From Streptosporangiaceae bacterium (GTDB lineage Bacteria > Actinomycetota > Actinomycetes > Streptosporangiales > Streptosporangiaceae), in contig JASHOI010000294.1 in the NCBI GenBank assembly GCA_030041195.1, positions 1-20,306 of the forward strand: a stretch of DNA of 20,306 bases, written 5' to 3'. Of this stretch, positions 7,042 to 16,293 are shown in pieces. The notes under the pieces are model-generated. The model was not told where the DNA came from. It did not search any database and saw nothing but the letters and a program-made list of their open reading frames with translations. Position 1 is the first letter of the stretch. Every line of letters begins with the position of its first letter. Both the position numbers and the translations under genes were made by a program.

Positions 7042-8933
7042 GCGTCCGGGGGCTCGCCGGCCCGCAGCGCCAGCATGGTCACGTTGTCGCGCAGCTCGCC
7101 GCCGCAGTACTGCAGCACCATCTCCTGGATCCGGGCCACCACGCGGGCCGGTGGCTCGCCGCCGAGCGCCGCCAGCTCGTCGGTGAGGTGGTCTTCGAAA
7201 TCGACCATGTGCGGGCCGCACGCGCTGATCAGGCCGTCGGTGAACAGGAACAGCAGGTCGCCGGTGTCAAGGTCCAGCTCCTGCGTGGCGGGCTCGGCGT
7301 CGGGGAAGATCCCGAGCGGCAGCCCGCCGCCCTGCAGGACCTGAGTCCTCCCATCCGGGCTGACCAGCACCGGCCACGGATGGCCCGCGCTGCCGAGCAC
7401 CACGTGCAGGCTGCCGTCGCGCCACCGCAGATGTCCCACGCTCGCCGTGACGAAGCGGCCGCCGAACTCCTCCTCCATCATGAGCTCGTTGGCGCTGCGC
7501 AGCACCCCGGCCGGGTCCGGCTCCCAGTGCGCGAGCGCGCGGATCGCGTGCCGCGCCGCCGCGGTGACGGCGGCCGAGTCCTGGCCACCGCAGACGTCGC
7601 CGATGGAGATGCCCCATCCGTCCCGCGCCGGATAGACGTCGTAGAAATCGCTGCCCTCGTACTGCGGCATCGCCGAGGCGTGCCCCGCGGCGATCTCGGC
7701 GCCCGGGATCTGGCGCGGCTGCCGGGGCAGCAGGCTGGCCTGAAGCGCGCCGGCGATCTCGGCGCGGCGCCGCAGCACCCGGTCGGCGCGCATCGCCAGC
7801 GCGAGCTGCTCGCCAAGCTCCTCGACAACCCCCACGTCGGCCAGGCCGAAATGACCGCGCCCCGCCGCCCTCGCCAGGGTCAGCGCACCGTAGCCGTGCT
7901 CGCCGTCGGACAGCGGCACGCACAGCACCGACGTCGCACCGAGCCGCATCAGCAGCGGCACCCCGCCGGGGCCGGTGCCGAGGATGCCCGGGTCCTCGGC
8001 GTGGGCCACGAGCATCGAGATACCGGCCCGGTGGACCTGGCCCGGAGCCGAGTCCGGCGCAGGGTCGACGCCCGCCACGTCGCGGGCCAGCTCGTCCGAC
8101 GGCTGGTCCTCCGGTCCCACCACGAGCCGCCGCCGCAGCCGCTGGTTCCGTTCCACGTCAAGGATCAGCCACGCGGAGAGCTCGCGCGCCAGCAGCCGCG
8201 CGAAGCGCTGCATGGTCACCGACTCGGTGTGGCCGGAGTTCTCGAGCAGGATCCGGGTGGCCGAGGTCACCAGATCGAGGCGCCGGATGGCCGACCGGAG
8301 CCCGCTGTCGTCCGGCTGCGGCTCCGCGCCGGCATTGCCCGCGAGCTCGGGCGGAGCGCTGGCCGCGGCGACGCCGGGCGGGCCAACGGCGACGATCAGC
8401 TGGCCGGAGTCGCCGCGCACAGCGACCGGGCACACGGTGACCTCGCGCTCAGCAACGCCATCCCCGGTGAGCACGCCGCAGCGCAGCGTGCGGAGTTCGC
8501 CGGTGCGGACGACGGCAGCGAGCTGCGACTGCAGCGCGGCCCGGAACGGCAGGTCGACGAAGGCGGTCAGCAGCTTCCCGGTCGGGTACCCGGAGCGCGA
8601 GCCGACGAGCTGGCCGGCCGCGGCGTTGGCCCGGCGCACGGTGCCGTCGAGCCCGAGCAGGAACAGCGGCACGGGGGTCTGCTGGAACACGGCCTGCAGC
8701 AGCCGCCGCTCGGCGTGCGGGCCGTCCGCTGGCTCCCCGGCGAGGCCGTCCGCGGCGCGGTCCGGCCCGCCCGCCAGCGCCGCCACCGCCCCGTCAAGCT
8801 CGGCGAGCGCCGCCTCGAGCAGCGGACCGAGCCCGGCTCCCGGCAGCGCCGCTGCCTGCCGCAACGCGTCGCTCCTGGCCTTCAGCCGGGCGGCCTCGCC
8901 CGCTGCCTCCCGAGCACCCGCAGACCGTGCCAT
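7038..8933 (-). CDS. PAS-GAF-PP2C (SpoIIE/RsbU-type) serine phosphatase
   Basis: This 631-residue cytoplasmic phosphatase is expected to dephosphorylate a STAS antagonist and so activate a sigma factor. An Ala-rich helical N-terminus (1-75) is followed by a PAS domain (about 77-185: AVFQQTPVPLFLLGLDGTV), a GAF domain (about 215-385) and the PP2C domain (395-625). Within PP2C the family opening is LQASLLPRQ; metal-ligand aspartates are retained at D429 (GSDFYDV), D446 (IGDVCGG), D566 (LFTDGLI) and D616 (RDNVTML). Two small departures from the usual motifs are GSD for GGD and CGGQ for CGKG. The ATG at 8933 has GGAGAG 8 nt upstream. It lies 16 bp after the ANTAR gene and is the last gene of a three-gene leftward operon. 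Confidence 0.93.
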   Translation of the reverse strand: MARSAGAREAAGEAARLKARSDALRQAAALPGAGLGPLLEAALAELDGAVAALAGGPDRAADGLAGEPADGPHAERRLLQAVFQQTPVPLFLLGLDGTVRRANAAAGQLVGSRSGYPTGKLLTAFVDLPFRAALQSQLAAVVRTGELRTLRCGVLTGDGVAEREVTVCPVAVRGDSGQLIVAVGPPGVAAASAPPELAGNAGAEPQPDDSGLRSAIRRLDLVTSATRILLENSGHTESVTMQRFARLLARELSAWLILDVERNQRLRRRLVVGPEDQPSDELARDVAGVDPAPDSAPGQVHRAGISMLVAHAEDPGILGTGPGGVPLLMRLGATSVLCVPLSDGEHGYGALTLARAAGRGHFGLADVGVVEELGEQLALAMRADRVLRRRAEIAGALQASLLPRQPRQIPGAEIAAGHASAMPQYEGSDFYDVYPARDGWGISIGDVCGGQDSAAVTAAARHAIRALAHWEPDPAGVLRSANELMMEEEFGGRFVTASVGHLRWRDGSLHVVLGSAGHPWPVLVSPDGRTQVLQGGGLPLGIFPDAEPATQELDLDTGDLLFLFTDGLISACGPHMVDFEDHLTDELAALGGEPPARVVARIQEMVLQYCGGELRDNVTMLALRAGEPPDA

Positions 8934-8949
8934 GCGTCTTGCTCTCCGC

Positions 8950-9687
8950 CTATCCCGTGCTGGTCCAGCTCAGCCCGTCGCCGCCGCGGGAATCGATGAT
9001 CCTCTCGGCGACGTCGGTCACCTTCATATTGCGCGCCTGCGAGACCTGCCGCATCCGCTGCAGGGCCTCCTCGGCGGTGCAGCCGAGCGCGTGCATCAGC
9101 ACGCCCTTGGCCTGGTCGACGACCGCGCGGGAGTCGGCGGCATCACGCAGCTGCCGGGCGGTGCGCCGGGCCTCGCGGTATTCGGACGCGATGCCGGCCA
9201 CGGCCCCGCCGAACGCGAGCAGGCGCTCGGCCACCGCGGCCGAGTCCGGTCCCAGCGTCCTCGGCCGCGCGCCGAACATCGACAGGCACACGTCCTCGCC
9301 GCCGGACCGGTGGGCCAGGCTGAGCGAGCACCGCACGCCCTGGCGCAGTGCCGCGCCGGTGTACTCCGGCCACCGGACCTCGTCGAGCGTGTCGGCGCAG
9401 CCGACCGGTTCGCCCGCGTCCAGCGCCTCGAGCAGCGGGCCGCTCCCGGTGCGCACCTGCACCTCGATCAGCTCGGGCAGGGACGGATGGCTCGCGGCGA
9501 CCGCGGCCGGCTCGCCGCCCCGCCAGAGCACTGCCGCCGCGCCGGAGCACGCGCGCACCTGGCGTGCGGCCTGGACCACCAGCTGGTTCAGCGACCTGGG
9601 CTCAGACGTCTCGGCGCTGCTCAGCAGGCCGGTGGCGTCACGCGTCAGATCAGCACCGGACGTGGCGTTCCCCCTCCCATCAGGCAC
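8950..9687 (-). CDS. GAF-ANTAR protein (putative RNA-binding antiterminator)
   Basis: This 245-residue protein has a sensory GAF domain (about 32-165) and a C-terminal ANTAR domain (about 177-232). The ANTAR core reads SRAVVDQAKGVLMHALGC, then TAEEALQRMRQVSQARN and MKVTDVAERIID, with the invariant A-K-G-x-L-M and the downstream Ala and Ser in place. ANTAR domains bind paired stem-loops in nascent RNA and prevent termination. No receiver domain is present, so activation may come through GAF ligand binding rather than phosphorylation. The start is GTG at 9687-9685; an AGGAAGGG about 17 nt upstream is rather distant and a 14-bp palindrome lies between, so translation may be tuned. Neighbours are the hybrid kinase (28 bp upstream) and the PP2C phosphatase (16 bp downstream). 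Confidence 0.9.
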   Translation of the reverse strand: MPDGRGNATSGADLTRDATGLLSSAETSEPRSLNQLVVQAARQVRACSGAAAVLWRGGEPAAVAASHPSLPELIEVQVRTGSGPLLEALDAGEPVGCADTLDEVRWPEYTGAALRQGVRCSLSLAHRSGGEDVCLSMFGARPRTLGPDSAAVAERLLAFGGAVAGIASEYREARRTARQLRDAADSRAVVDQAKGVLMHALGCTAEEALQRMRQVSQARNMKVTDVAERIIDSRGGDGLSWTSTG

Positions 9688-9689
9688 GC

Positions 9690-9703
9690 GCCGCTGCAGC
9701 GGC
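9690..9703. repeat. 14-bp perfect palindrome between kinase stop and ANTAR start
   Basis: GCCGCTGCAGCGGC reads the same on both strands. In the leftward mRNA it lies between the AGGAAGGG ribosome-site-like sequence and the GTG start of the ANTAR gene, so it could affect translation of that gene. It may also be chance in such GC-rich DNA. Confidence 0.5.
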
Positions 9704-9715
9704 CCTTCCTGGGTA

Positions 9716-12700
9716 TCACGTTTCGCTGGCCCCGGGTACCTTCACCCAGCGCTCCATGCAGCTGAGCAGTTCCTCGGTGTCCACGGGCTTGGTGACGTAG
9801 TCGGTCGCCCCCGCGGCCAGGCTCTTGTCCCTGTCGCCCTGCATGGCGCGGGCGGTCACCGCGATCACCGGCAGCCCGCCGAGCTCCGGGATCTTGCGGA
9901 TCGCGCCCGTGGTGGCGTACCCGTCCTGTTCCGGCATCATCACGTCCATCAGGACGATGTCGATGCCCGGCGTGCTGCGCAGCATCTCGATGCCGGTCCG
10001 GCCGTCCGGCGCGTGCAGCACCGTCATCCCGTACAGCTCAAGGATGCTGGTGATCGCGAAGGCGTTGCGCAGGTCGTCGTCGACGATCAGGACCCTCTTG
10101 CCGCGGAGGCTGGCATGCGCCCCACTGACTGTCTCCGACCGCCTGTTACGCTGCGCGGCCGGCCGGCCGGGCACCGAACCGGCGGGCTTGGTGCCCTCGC
10201 TGCCCGCGCTCGCGTCCCCGTTCGACGTCACCGGGGTCGCGGTCTGCGCTCGCTCGTCGCCGGGCGGAAGGCCGGCCGGCAGGAACAGGGTGAACGTGCT
10301 GCCCTCCCCGGGCACGCTCTCGGCGGTGATCTGCCCGCCGAGCTGGCTGGCCAGCTCCCGGCAGATCGCCAGGCCCAGGCCGGTTCCGCCGTAGCGGCGG
10401 CTGGTGGTGCCGTCGCCCTGCTGGAACGCGCCGAAGATGACTTCCAGGTTCTCGTCGCTGATGCCCACGCCGGTGTCGGTCACCGAGAAGGCGATCGCCG
10501 GGCCGACGGCGGGCGCGGCGGCCGAGGTGATCCGCAGCTCCACCCGCCCTTGGCCGGTGAACTTGACCGCGTTCGACAGCAGGTTGTGCAGGATCTGCCG
10601 GAGCCGCTGCCGGTCGGTGAACAACTCCCTGGGGACGTCGGGTGCCAGCGGCCCGGCCACGAACTCCAGACCCTTTTCCGTGGTCAGCGGCCGGAACACG
10701 GCCAGCAGGTCATCGACGAGGCCGCCCAGCGCGAACCGCTCGGGGTGCAGGTCCATCTTGCCGGCCTCCACCCGGGACAGGTCCAGGATGTCGTTGATGA
10801 GCTGCAGCAGGTCCGTTCCGGACGAGTGGATGACCTGTGCGTACTCGACCTGCTTGGGGGTGAGGTTCTGGTCCGGGTTCTGTGACAGCAGCCGGGCCAG
10901 GATCAGCAGGCTGTTCAGCGGGGTGCGGAGCTCGTGTGACATGTTCGCGAGGAACTGCGACTTGTACCTGGAGGCCAGGTCAAGCTGGCGGGCGCGGTCC
11001 TCGAGTTCCTGCCTGGCCTGCTCGATCTCCACGTTCTTGATCTCGATGTCCCGGTTCTGCCTGGCGAGCTGCGCCGCCTTGTCCTCCAGCTCGGCGTTGG
11101 AGCTCTGCAGCTCGTCCTGGCGGACCTGGAGTTCCCTGGTCCGGGCCTGCAGTTCGGCCGCGAGCCGCTGCGACTCGGCCAGCAGCGCGTCCGTGCGTCC
11201 GTTGGCGATGATCGTGTTGACGTTCACCCCGATGGTCTCCATCAGCTGCTCCATGAAGTCCTGGTGCAGCTGCGTGAACCGGGAGAACGAACCCGCCTCG
11301 ATCACCCCCAGGACCTGGTCTTCGAAGACGATCGGCAGGATCATCAGGTTGACCGGGACCGCCTCGCCGAGCCCCGAGGAGATCTTCACGTAGTCGGCGG
11401 GGAGGTCGGTCACCACGACGGGCTTCCTGGTCCGCGCGGCCTGGCCGATCAGCGACTGCCCCAGGCGGAACTGACTCGGTGCCTCGATGTCGGCGCGAAG
11501 CCCGTAGCCGGCGATGAGCCGCAGCCTGGTCTCGCCGCCGTTGCCCTCGGCCAGGAAGAACGTCCCGTGCTGCGCCCCCACCAGCGGGACCAGGTCGTCC
11601 ATGATCAGCTCTGCGACCACGCGGAGATCACGGTGGCCCTGCAGCCGGCCGGCGATCCGGGCCAGGTTCGACTGCAGCCAATCCTGGTCCTGGTAGGCCT
11701 TGGTCGTCTCGCGCAGCGAGCGGACCATCGCGTTGATGTTGTCCTTGAGCTCGGCGACCTCGCCCTGGGCCTCGACCGAGATCGACCGGGTCAGGTCGCC
11801 GGTGGCGACCGCGCTGGTCACCTCCGCGATCGCCCGGACCTGACGGGTGAGGTTCCCGGCCAGCTCGTTGACGTTCTCGGTCAGCCGCTTCCAGGTGCCG
11901 GAGACCCCTTCCACCTCGGCCTGGCCGCCGAGCCTGCCATCGCTGCCTACCTCCCTGGCCACGCGGGTGACCTCGGCCGCGAACGAAGACAGCTGGTCGA
12001 CCATCGTGTTGATCGTGGTCTTCAGCTCCAGGATCTCGCCGCGCGCGTCCACGTCGATCTTCTTCGACAGGTCGCCGTTGGCCACCGCGGTGGTGACCTG
12101 GGCGATGTTGCGGACCTGGCTGGTCAGGTTGTTGGCCATCGAGTTGACGTTGTCGGTCAGGTCCTTCCAGGTCCCGGCGACGTGCGGAACCAGCGCCTGG
12201 CCGCCCAGCATGCCCTCGGTGCCCACCTCGCGCGCCACCCTGGTCACCTCGCCGGCGAACGCGCCGAGCGTGTCGACCATCCCGTTGATCGCCTCGGCCA
12301 GGACGGCGACCTCGCCGCGCGCCTCGACGGTGATCTTCTGACTCAGGTCACCCCGGGCCACCGCGGTCGCCACCTGGGCGATCGAGCGGACCTGCGCGGT
12401 CAGGTTGGACGCCATCACGTTGACGTTGTTGGTCAGGTCCTCCCACGTCCCGGACACCCCGCGGACCGCGGCCTGGCCGCCGAGGTTCCCCTCGGTGCCC
12501 ACCTCGCGGGCCACCCGGGTCACCTCGTCGGCGAACAGGGACAGCCGGCCCACCATCGTGTTGATGGTCTCCTTCAGCTCCAGGATCTCGCCGCGCGCGT
12601 CGACGGTGATCTTCTGGCTGAGATCGCCCTCGGCCACCGCGGTCGCCACCTGGGCGATCGAGCGCACCTGCGCGGTCAGGTTGCCCGCCATGAAGTTCAC

Positions 12701-13816
12701 CGAGTCGGTCAGGTCCCGCCACGTCCCGCCGACCCCTGGTACCCGCGCCTGGCCGCCGAGCCGGCCCTCGGTGCCGACCTCGCGGGCCATCCGGGTGACC
12801 TCGTCGGCGAACGCGGACAGCTCGTCCACCATCGTGTTGATCGTCTTCTTCAGCTCCAGGATCTCGCCGCGCGCGTCAACGGTGATCTTCTGGCTGAGAT
12901 CGCCCTCGGCCACCGCGGTCGTCACCTGGGCGATCGAGCGCACCTGGGCGGTCAGGTTGCCCGCCATGAAGTTCACCGAGTCGGTCAGGTCCCGCCACGT
13001 CCCGCCGACCCCGGGCACCCGCGCCTGGCCGCCCAGCCGGCCCTCGGTGCCGACCTCGCGGGCCATCCGGGTGACCTCGTCGGCGAACGCGGACAGCTCG
13101 TCCACCATCGTGTTGATCGTGTTCTTCAGCTCCAGGATCTCGCCGCGCGCGTCGACGGTGATCTTCTGGCTGAGGTCGCCCTCGGCCACCGCGGTCGTCA
13201 CCTGGGCGATCGACCGCACCTGGGCGGTCAGGTTGCCCGCCATGAAGTTCACCGAGTCGGTCAGGTCCCGCCACGTGCCGCCGACCCCGGGCACCCGCGC
13301 CTGGCCGCCGAGCCGGCCCTCGGTGCCGACCTCGCGGGCGACCCGGGTGACCTCGTCGGCGAACGCGGACAGCTCGTCCACCATCGTGTTGAGCGTGTTC
13401 TTCAGCTCGAGCATCTCGCCCTTGACGTCGACGGTGATCTTCTGGCCCAGGTCGCCCTTGGCCACGGCCGTCGCCACCCGCGCCACATCGCGCACCTGGC
13501 CGGTCAGGTTGCCCGCCATCGAGTTCACCGAGTCGGTGAGGTCCTTCCAGCTTCCGGCGAGCCCGGGCACCTCGGCCTGGCCGCCGAGCCTGCCCTCGCT
13601 GCCGACCTCCCTCGCCACCCGGGTCACCTCGGAGGTGACGAGCGCCAGCTGCTCGTTCATGCCGTTGAACACGGCGGCGATCTCGTCCATGAGCGGGTCA
13701 TCAGCCGCGGGCAGGCGGGTGCTGAAGTCGCCGCTGCGTACCGCGGTCAGGCCGGTCAGCAGGCGCTGCAGCCGGTTGTCCGCTGGCTGTCCCGCCCGGT
13801 GATGGGTTGTCGTCAT
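9716..13816 (-). CDS. Giant cytoplasmic hybrid histidine kinase with HAMP array, GAF and receiver
   Basis: This protein has 1,366 residues. After a short N-terminus and a partial HAMP-like unit (15-62) come seven tandem 92-residue HAMP-type repeats (63-706). A GAF domain (about 715-875) and a long coiled coil (880-950) follow. The HisKA domain has phosphoacceptor H961 in [11 protein letters not shown]; the HATPase has an N-box around [10 protein letters not shown] and glycine boxes DTGVG (1114-1118) and GGTGLGLA. The C-terminal receiver has an acidic pocket at 1246-1248, phosphoacceptor D1291 in [13 protein letters not shown] and K1343. There is no transmembrane segment, so the sensor is cytoplasmic. 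Repeat consensus and order resemble group III hybrid kinases (fungal Nik1/Os1). The ATG at 13816 with AAGGGAG 5 nt upstream is chosen over further-upstream starts. There is no output domain or HPt, so the phosphate must pass to a partner. First gene of the leftward operon with ANTAR and PP2C genes. Confidence 0.93.
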   Translation of the reverse strand: MTTTHHRAGQPADNRLQRLLTGLTAVRSGDFSTRLPAADDPLMDEIAAVFNGMNEQLALVTSEVTRVAREVGSEGRLGGQAEVPGLAGSWKDLTDSVNSMAGNLTGQVRDVARVATAVAKGDLGQKITVDVKGEMLELKNTLNTMVDELSAFADEVTRVAREVGTEGRLGGQARVPGVGGTWRDLTDSVNFMAGNLTAQVRSIAQVTTAVAEGDLSQKITVDARGEILELKNTINTMVDELSAFADEVTRMAREVGTEGRLGGQARVPGVGGTWRDLTDSVNFMAGNLTAQVRSIAQVTTAVAEGDLSQKITVDARGEILELKKTINTMVDELSAFADEVTRMAREVGTEGRLGGQARVPGVGGTWRDLTDSVNFMAGNLTAQVRSIAQVATAVAEGDLSQKITVDARGEILELKETINTMVGRLSLFADEVTRVAREVGTEGNLGGQAAVRGVSGTWEDLTNNVNVMASNLTAQVRSIAQVATAVARGDLSQKITVEARGEVAVLAEAINGMVDTLGAFAGEVTRVAREVGTEGMLGGQALVPHVAGTWKDLTDNVNSMANNLTSQVRNIAQVTTAVANGDLSKKIDVDARGEILELKTTINTMVDQLSSFAAEVTRVAREVGSDGRLGGQAEVEGVSGTWKRLTENVNELAGNLTRQVRAIAEVTSAVATGDLTRSISVEAQGEVAELKDNINAMVRSLRETTKAYQDQDWLQSNLARIAGRLQGHRDLRVVAELIMDDLVPLVGAQHGTFFLAEGNGGETRLRLIAGYGLRADIEAPSQFRLGQSLIGQAARTRKPVVVTDLPADYVKISSGLGEAVPVNLMILPIVFEDQVLGVIEAGSFSRFTQLHQDFMEQLMETIGVNVNTIIANGRTDALLAESQRLAAELQARTRELQVRQDELQSSNAELEDKAAQLARQNRDIEIKNVEIEQARQELEDRARQLDLASRYKSQFLANMSHELRTPLNSLLILARLLSQNPDQNLTPKQVEYAQVIHSSGTDLLQLINDILDLSRVEAGKMDLHPERFALGGLVDDLLAVFRPLTTEKGLEFVAGPLAPDVPRELFTDRQRLRQILHNLLSNAVKFTGQGRVELRITSAAAPAVGPAIAFSVTDTGVGISDENLEVIFGAFQQGDGTTSRRYGGTGLGLAICRELASQLGGQITAESVPGEGSTFTLFLPAGLPPGDERAQTATPVTSNGDASAGSEGTKPAGSVPGRPAAQRNRRSETVSGAHASLRGKRVLIVDDDLRNAFAITSILELYGMTVLHAPDGRTGIEMLRSTPGIDIVLMDVMMPEQDGYATTGAIRKIPELGGLPVIAVTARAMQGDRDKSLAAGATDYVTKPVDTEELLSCMERWVKVPGASET
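11699..13630 (-). repeat. Seven tandem 276-bp (92-residue) HAMP repeats
   Basis: Units on the minus strand are 13630-13355, 13354-13079, 13078-12803, 12802-12527, 12526-12251, 12250-11975 and 11974-11699. Each begins EVTR(V/M)AREVG and carries LGGQA..V, GTW..LT..VN, QVR.IA.V, AVA.GDL and GE...L motifs. Units 2, 3 and 4 are nearly identical at the protein level and close at the DNA level, while units 1, 5, 6 and 7 have diverged. This suggests recent duplication or gene conversion within the gene. Confidence 0.95.
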
Positions 13817-13821
13817 CGGGG

Positions 13822-13828
13822 CTCCCTT
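13822..13828 (-). promoter_or_regulatory. Ribosome binding site fixing the hybrid-kinase start
   Basis: AAGGGAG on the minus strand, 5 nt before ATG 13816-13814. An in-frame ATG seven codons upstream (13837) and the open frame back to 14143 have no such site and no family-like sequence. Confidence 0.7.
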
Positions 13829-13940
13829 GATACGCATGGCGAGTTCATCACGGCAGGGCGAGCGTGCCCCGCGGCCCGTCTGTGCGCAGACCGATCCTGT
13901 CACTCCCCGTGTGGGCGGAGAATAGTCAGCAGATGGTAAA

Positions 13941-13956
13941 ACACGCGGTAGCGTGT
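13941..13956. repeat. Perfect inverted repeat ACACGC-N4-GCGTGT
   Basis: Six-bp arms with a GGTA centre, about 45 bp before the GTG of the ANTAR-phosphatase gene and about 125 bp before the kinase ATG. The size and symmetry fit a dimeric regulator site. Confidence 0.5.
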
Positions 13957-13999
13957 GAGTACGCGCCGTTGCGGGTGCTCGCGGGAAGGCAGGGCAGGC

Positions 14000-16288
14000 G
14001 TGACAGAACCGAGCGGCCCCGAGGTCGCCCGGCTGGAGGCGCTGATCGCGCGGCAGCAGCGGGAACTGGACGTCGCTCGCTCGGAGGCCGCGGCCCGGTC
14101 GGTCATCGACGTGGCCACCGGCATCCTGATGGAGCAGCTGCACTGCTCCCCCGCGCAGGCCCGGCGCCAGCTAGACAGCCTGGCCGCGGAATCATCGGGC
14201 ACCGCGGCCGACCTGGCCGCGCAGATCGTGGGGCGGCAGCCCCCGGACGGTGCGGCAGCGGCACCCGATCCCGCCGCGGGACGGCTGAGCCTCGCCTGGG
14301 CCGCCGCCGAGGCGGCGCCCGACGGCACCGCCGTGGCCGCCGCCCTGTTCGACGAGGTGCTCGGGCCGGCCGGGGCGGCCGCGGTGGCGCTCTGGCTGAT
14401 CGAGCCGGATGGCGGCCTCGAGCTCGCCGGGCAGGCGGGCTTCGGTGAGCGCGAGGCGGGCCGCTGGCGCCGGATACATCCGGACATGTCCTCGCTGCCC
14501 AGGGACGTCGCCCGCACCGGGGTGGAAACCTGGTGGCCAGCGGGTCCGCCCCCCGGTGATGACCGGCCGCTGATGGGCAGCTGGCCCTGCGGTGCCCGGG
14601 CCGCGCTGCCGCTGCACGACTCGGGGACGACGATCGGCGCGATGGTGATCTGCTGGCCGGAGCCGCGTGCCGATTTCCCCGGCCCGTTGCGCCGCCAGCT
14701 GACCGCCCTCGCGGACCTGGCCGGCCACGCACTCGTCACCCAGATGCCCGGCGGGGACCAGGCGGCCAGGCACCGGGCATCCTGGATCTTCGGCCTGATG
14801 GACGGGCTGCTCGAGGGGTTCATGTTCTTCCGCGCCGTCCGGGACGACGACGGTGAGATAACGGACTTCAGCATCGATCACGTCAGCGCCAGGTTCCGCG
14901 ACCCGGCCGGCCGCGGGGCCGCCGAGCTGACCGGCCGTCAGGTGCTCGAGGTGTACCCGGCCGCGGCGCTCGCTGGCGGCCTGTTCGACAGCTGCGCGCG
15001 GGCGATCGCGACCGGCGAGCCGCAGTACGTCGCCGGTGAGATCGTGGCCGCGCAGACCGGCAACGCCGGGGCGGTGCCCGCCGCCGCGGTCCGGATCGCC
15101 CCGCTCTACGACGGCGTGGCGATCGCGTGGCGGGGAACGGATGACGCCGATCGCCTCGCCACCCTGCTGCAGCACGCCCAGCGGCTGGGCCGGATCGGCA
15201 GCTGGGAGGAGAACATGCGGACCGGCGAGGTGCACTGGACCGAACCGACGTTCGCGCTGTTCGGCCAGGCGCACGGCAGCCCGGTCCCGATCGCCGATCT
15301 GCACTCCCGCGTGCCGGCCGACGATGTGCCTGTGGTGCAGGGCTTCCGTGACACGCTGCTCGCCGAGCGCAGGGAAAGCGCCGCCGCCTTCAGGGTCGTC
15401 CGGCCCGATGACGGCAGCGTGCGGCAGATCCGGGCCTATGCCGAGCCCGTTGTCGACCCGGCGGGCGCGGTGATCGCTGTCCGGGGCGCGTACCAGGATC
15501 TCTCGGCCGACTATCACACCCGGCTGGCGCTGTCTGCCACCCGGGAACAGCTGGCGGATAGCGAAGAGCGGGCCGCTGAGGAGCACCGCCTCGCCATGCG
15601 CCTGCAGGAGGCCATCACCCCCAGGTCGGCGGAGCCGGTGGCCGCGGCCGGGCTCGACGTCGCGGCGCGATACCGGCCGTCCGGGCCGGGAAACCTGGTC
15701 AGCGGCGACTGGTACGACACGGTGCTGCTGCCGAGCAAGGACGTGCTCGTGGTGGTGGGCGACATCGCCGGCCATGGCCTCGACGCGGTGACCGGCATGG
15801 TCGCCGTCCGCAACGGCCTGCGAGGGCTCGCGATCACCGGGGCGGGGCCGGCCACGCTGCTCGGCTGGCTGAACGGTGCCGCGTGCCACTTCAGCGACGG
15901 CGTCATCGGCACCGCGGTGTGCGGGCTCTACAACCCGGGCGACCGCTCGCTGCGCTGGGCCAGGGCCGGGCACCTCCCGCCCATCCTGGTCAGGGACGGC
16001 GATGCGCGCACGCTGCCGCCACCGCACGGCCTGCTGCTCGGCGCCGATCCCGATGCCGTGTACCCGGAGACAACGACGCCGCTGCAGCTCGGTGACATCC
16101 TGCTGCTGTTCACAGACGGGCTGATTGAGCGGCGGGACAAGCCCATCGACGATGCCCTGGATGCGCTGCTCCAGATCGCCGGCCGTGCGGTTCTGAGCGA
16201 CATCGGCGCGTTTGCCGACTACCTGGTGGACGAGGCCTCATCCAATACCGATGACGATGCCTGTCTGGTCGCGGTCCGGGTCCGCTGA
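14000..16288 (+). CDS. ANTAR-GAF-PAS-PP2C fusion phosphatase
   Basis: This 762-residue cytoplasmic protein has an unusual domain order. Residues 8-33 form a helix or coil, followed by an ANTAR-like domain (about 30-78: RSVIDVATGILMEQLHCSP, then AQARRQLDSLAAESSGTA and ADLAAQIVG). Next come a GAF-like domain (about 95-245), a PAS-like segment (about 262-380), a second PAS domain (about 393-505: RLGRIGSWEENMRTGEVHW) and the PP2C/SpoIIE phosphatase domain (530-762). PP2C metal-ligand aspartates are present: D570 (SGDWYD), D588 (VGDIAGHG), D706 (LFTDGLIE) and D751 (TDDDACL). It probably dephosphorylates a STAS antagonist. GTG 14000 is chosen because a GGAAGG/AGGGCAGG ribosome site precedes it; an upstream ATG at 13955 would add 15 unsupported residues. 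It is convergent with the second STAS gene (5 bp gap). Confidence 0.85.
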   Translation: MTEPSGPEVARLEALIARQQRELDVARSEAAARSVIDVATGILMEQLHCSPAQARRQLDSLAAESSGTAADLAAQIVGRQPPDGAAAAPDPAAGRLSLAWAAAEAAPDGTAVAAALFDEVLGPAGAAAVALWLIEPDGGLELAGQAGFGEREAGRWRRIHPDMSSLPRDVARTGVETWWPAGPPPGDDRPLMGSWPCGARAALPLHDSGTTIGAMVICWPEPRADFPGPLRRQLTALADLAGHALVTQMPGGDQAARHRASWIFGLMDGLLEGFMFFRAVRDDDGEITDFSIDHVSARFRDPAGRGAAELTGRQVLEVYPAAALAGGLFDSCARAIATGEPQYVAGEIVAAQTGNAGAVPAAAVRIAPLYDGVAIAWRGTDDADRLATLLQHAQRLGRIGSWEENMRTGEVHWTEPTFALFGQAHGSPVPIADLHSRVPADDVPVVQGFRDTLLAERRESAAAFRVVRPDDGSVRQIRAYAEPVVDPAGAVIAVRGAYQDLSADYHTRLALSATREQLADSEERAAEEHRLAMRLQEAITPRSAEPVAAAGLDVAARYRPSGPGNLVSGDWYDTVLLPSKDVLVVVGDIAGHGLDAVTGMVAVRNGLRGLAITGAGPATLLGWLNGAACHFSDGVIGTAVCGLYNPGDRSLRWARAGHLPPILVRDGDARTLPPPHGLLLGADPDAVYPETTTPLQLGDILLLFTDGLIERRDKPIDDALDALLQIAGRAVLSDIGAFADYLVDEASSNTDDDACLVAVRVR

Positions 16289-16293
16289 CGCGC

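Larger units (their letters stand above)
13817..13999. promoter_or_regulatory. Divergent intergenic region with two inverted repeats
   Basis: These 183 bp separate the leftward kinase operon from the rightward ANTAR-phosphatase gene. Two dyads stand out: GTCTG-N4-CAGAC (13878-13891) and ACACGC-GGTA-GCGTGT (13941-13956), either of which could be an operator. A relatively AT-rich segment at about 13919-13942 (AATAGTCAGCAGATGGTAAA) lies between them and is the likeliest promoter area. No GTTT-N14/16-GGG element is seen on either strand. Confidence 0.4.

Noticed and set aside
11699..13630. Regular 276-bp repeats considered as a CRISPR or mobile-element array
   Set aside because: Repeats are in frame, continuous without spacers, and encode HAMP-type units.
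11264..13939. Very long plus-strand open frame opposite the hybrid kinase
   Set aside because: It mirrors the HAMP repeats in another frame, is rich in His/Gly/Arg/Leu with no domain features, and disappears as a gene once the minus-strand kinase is accepted.
13817..14143. Longer N-terminus for the hybrid kinase from 14143
   Set aside because: It would overlap the divergent phosphatase gene, has no ribosome site and carries no family-like sequence. AAGGGAG before 13816 fits better.
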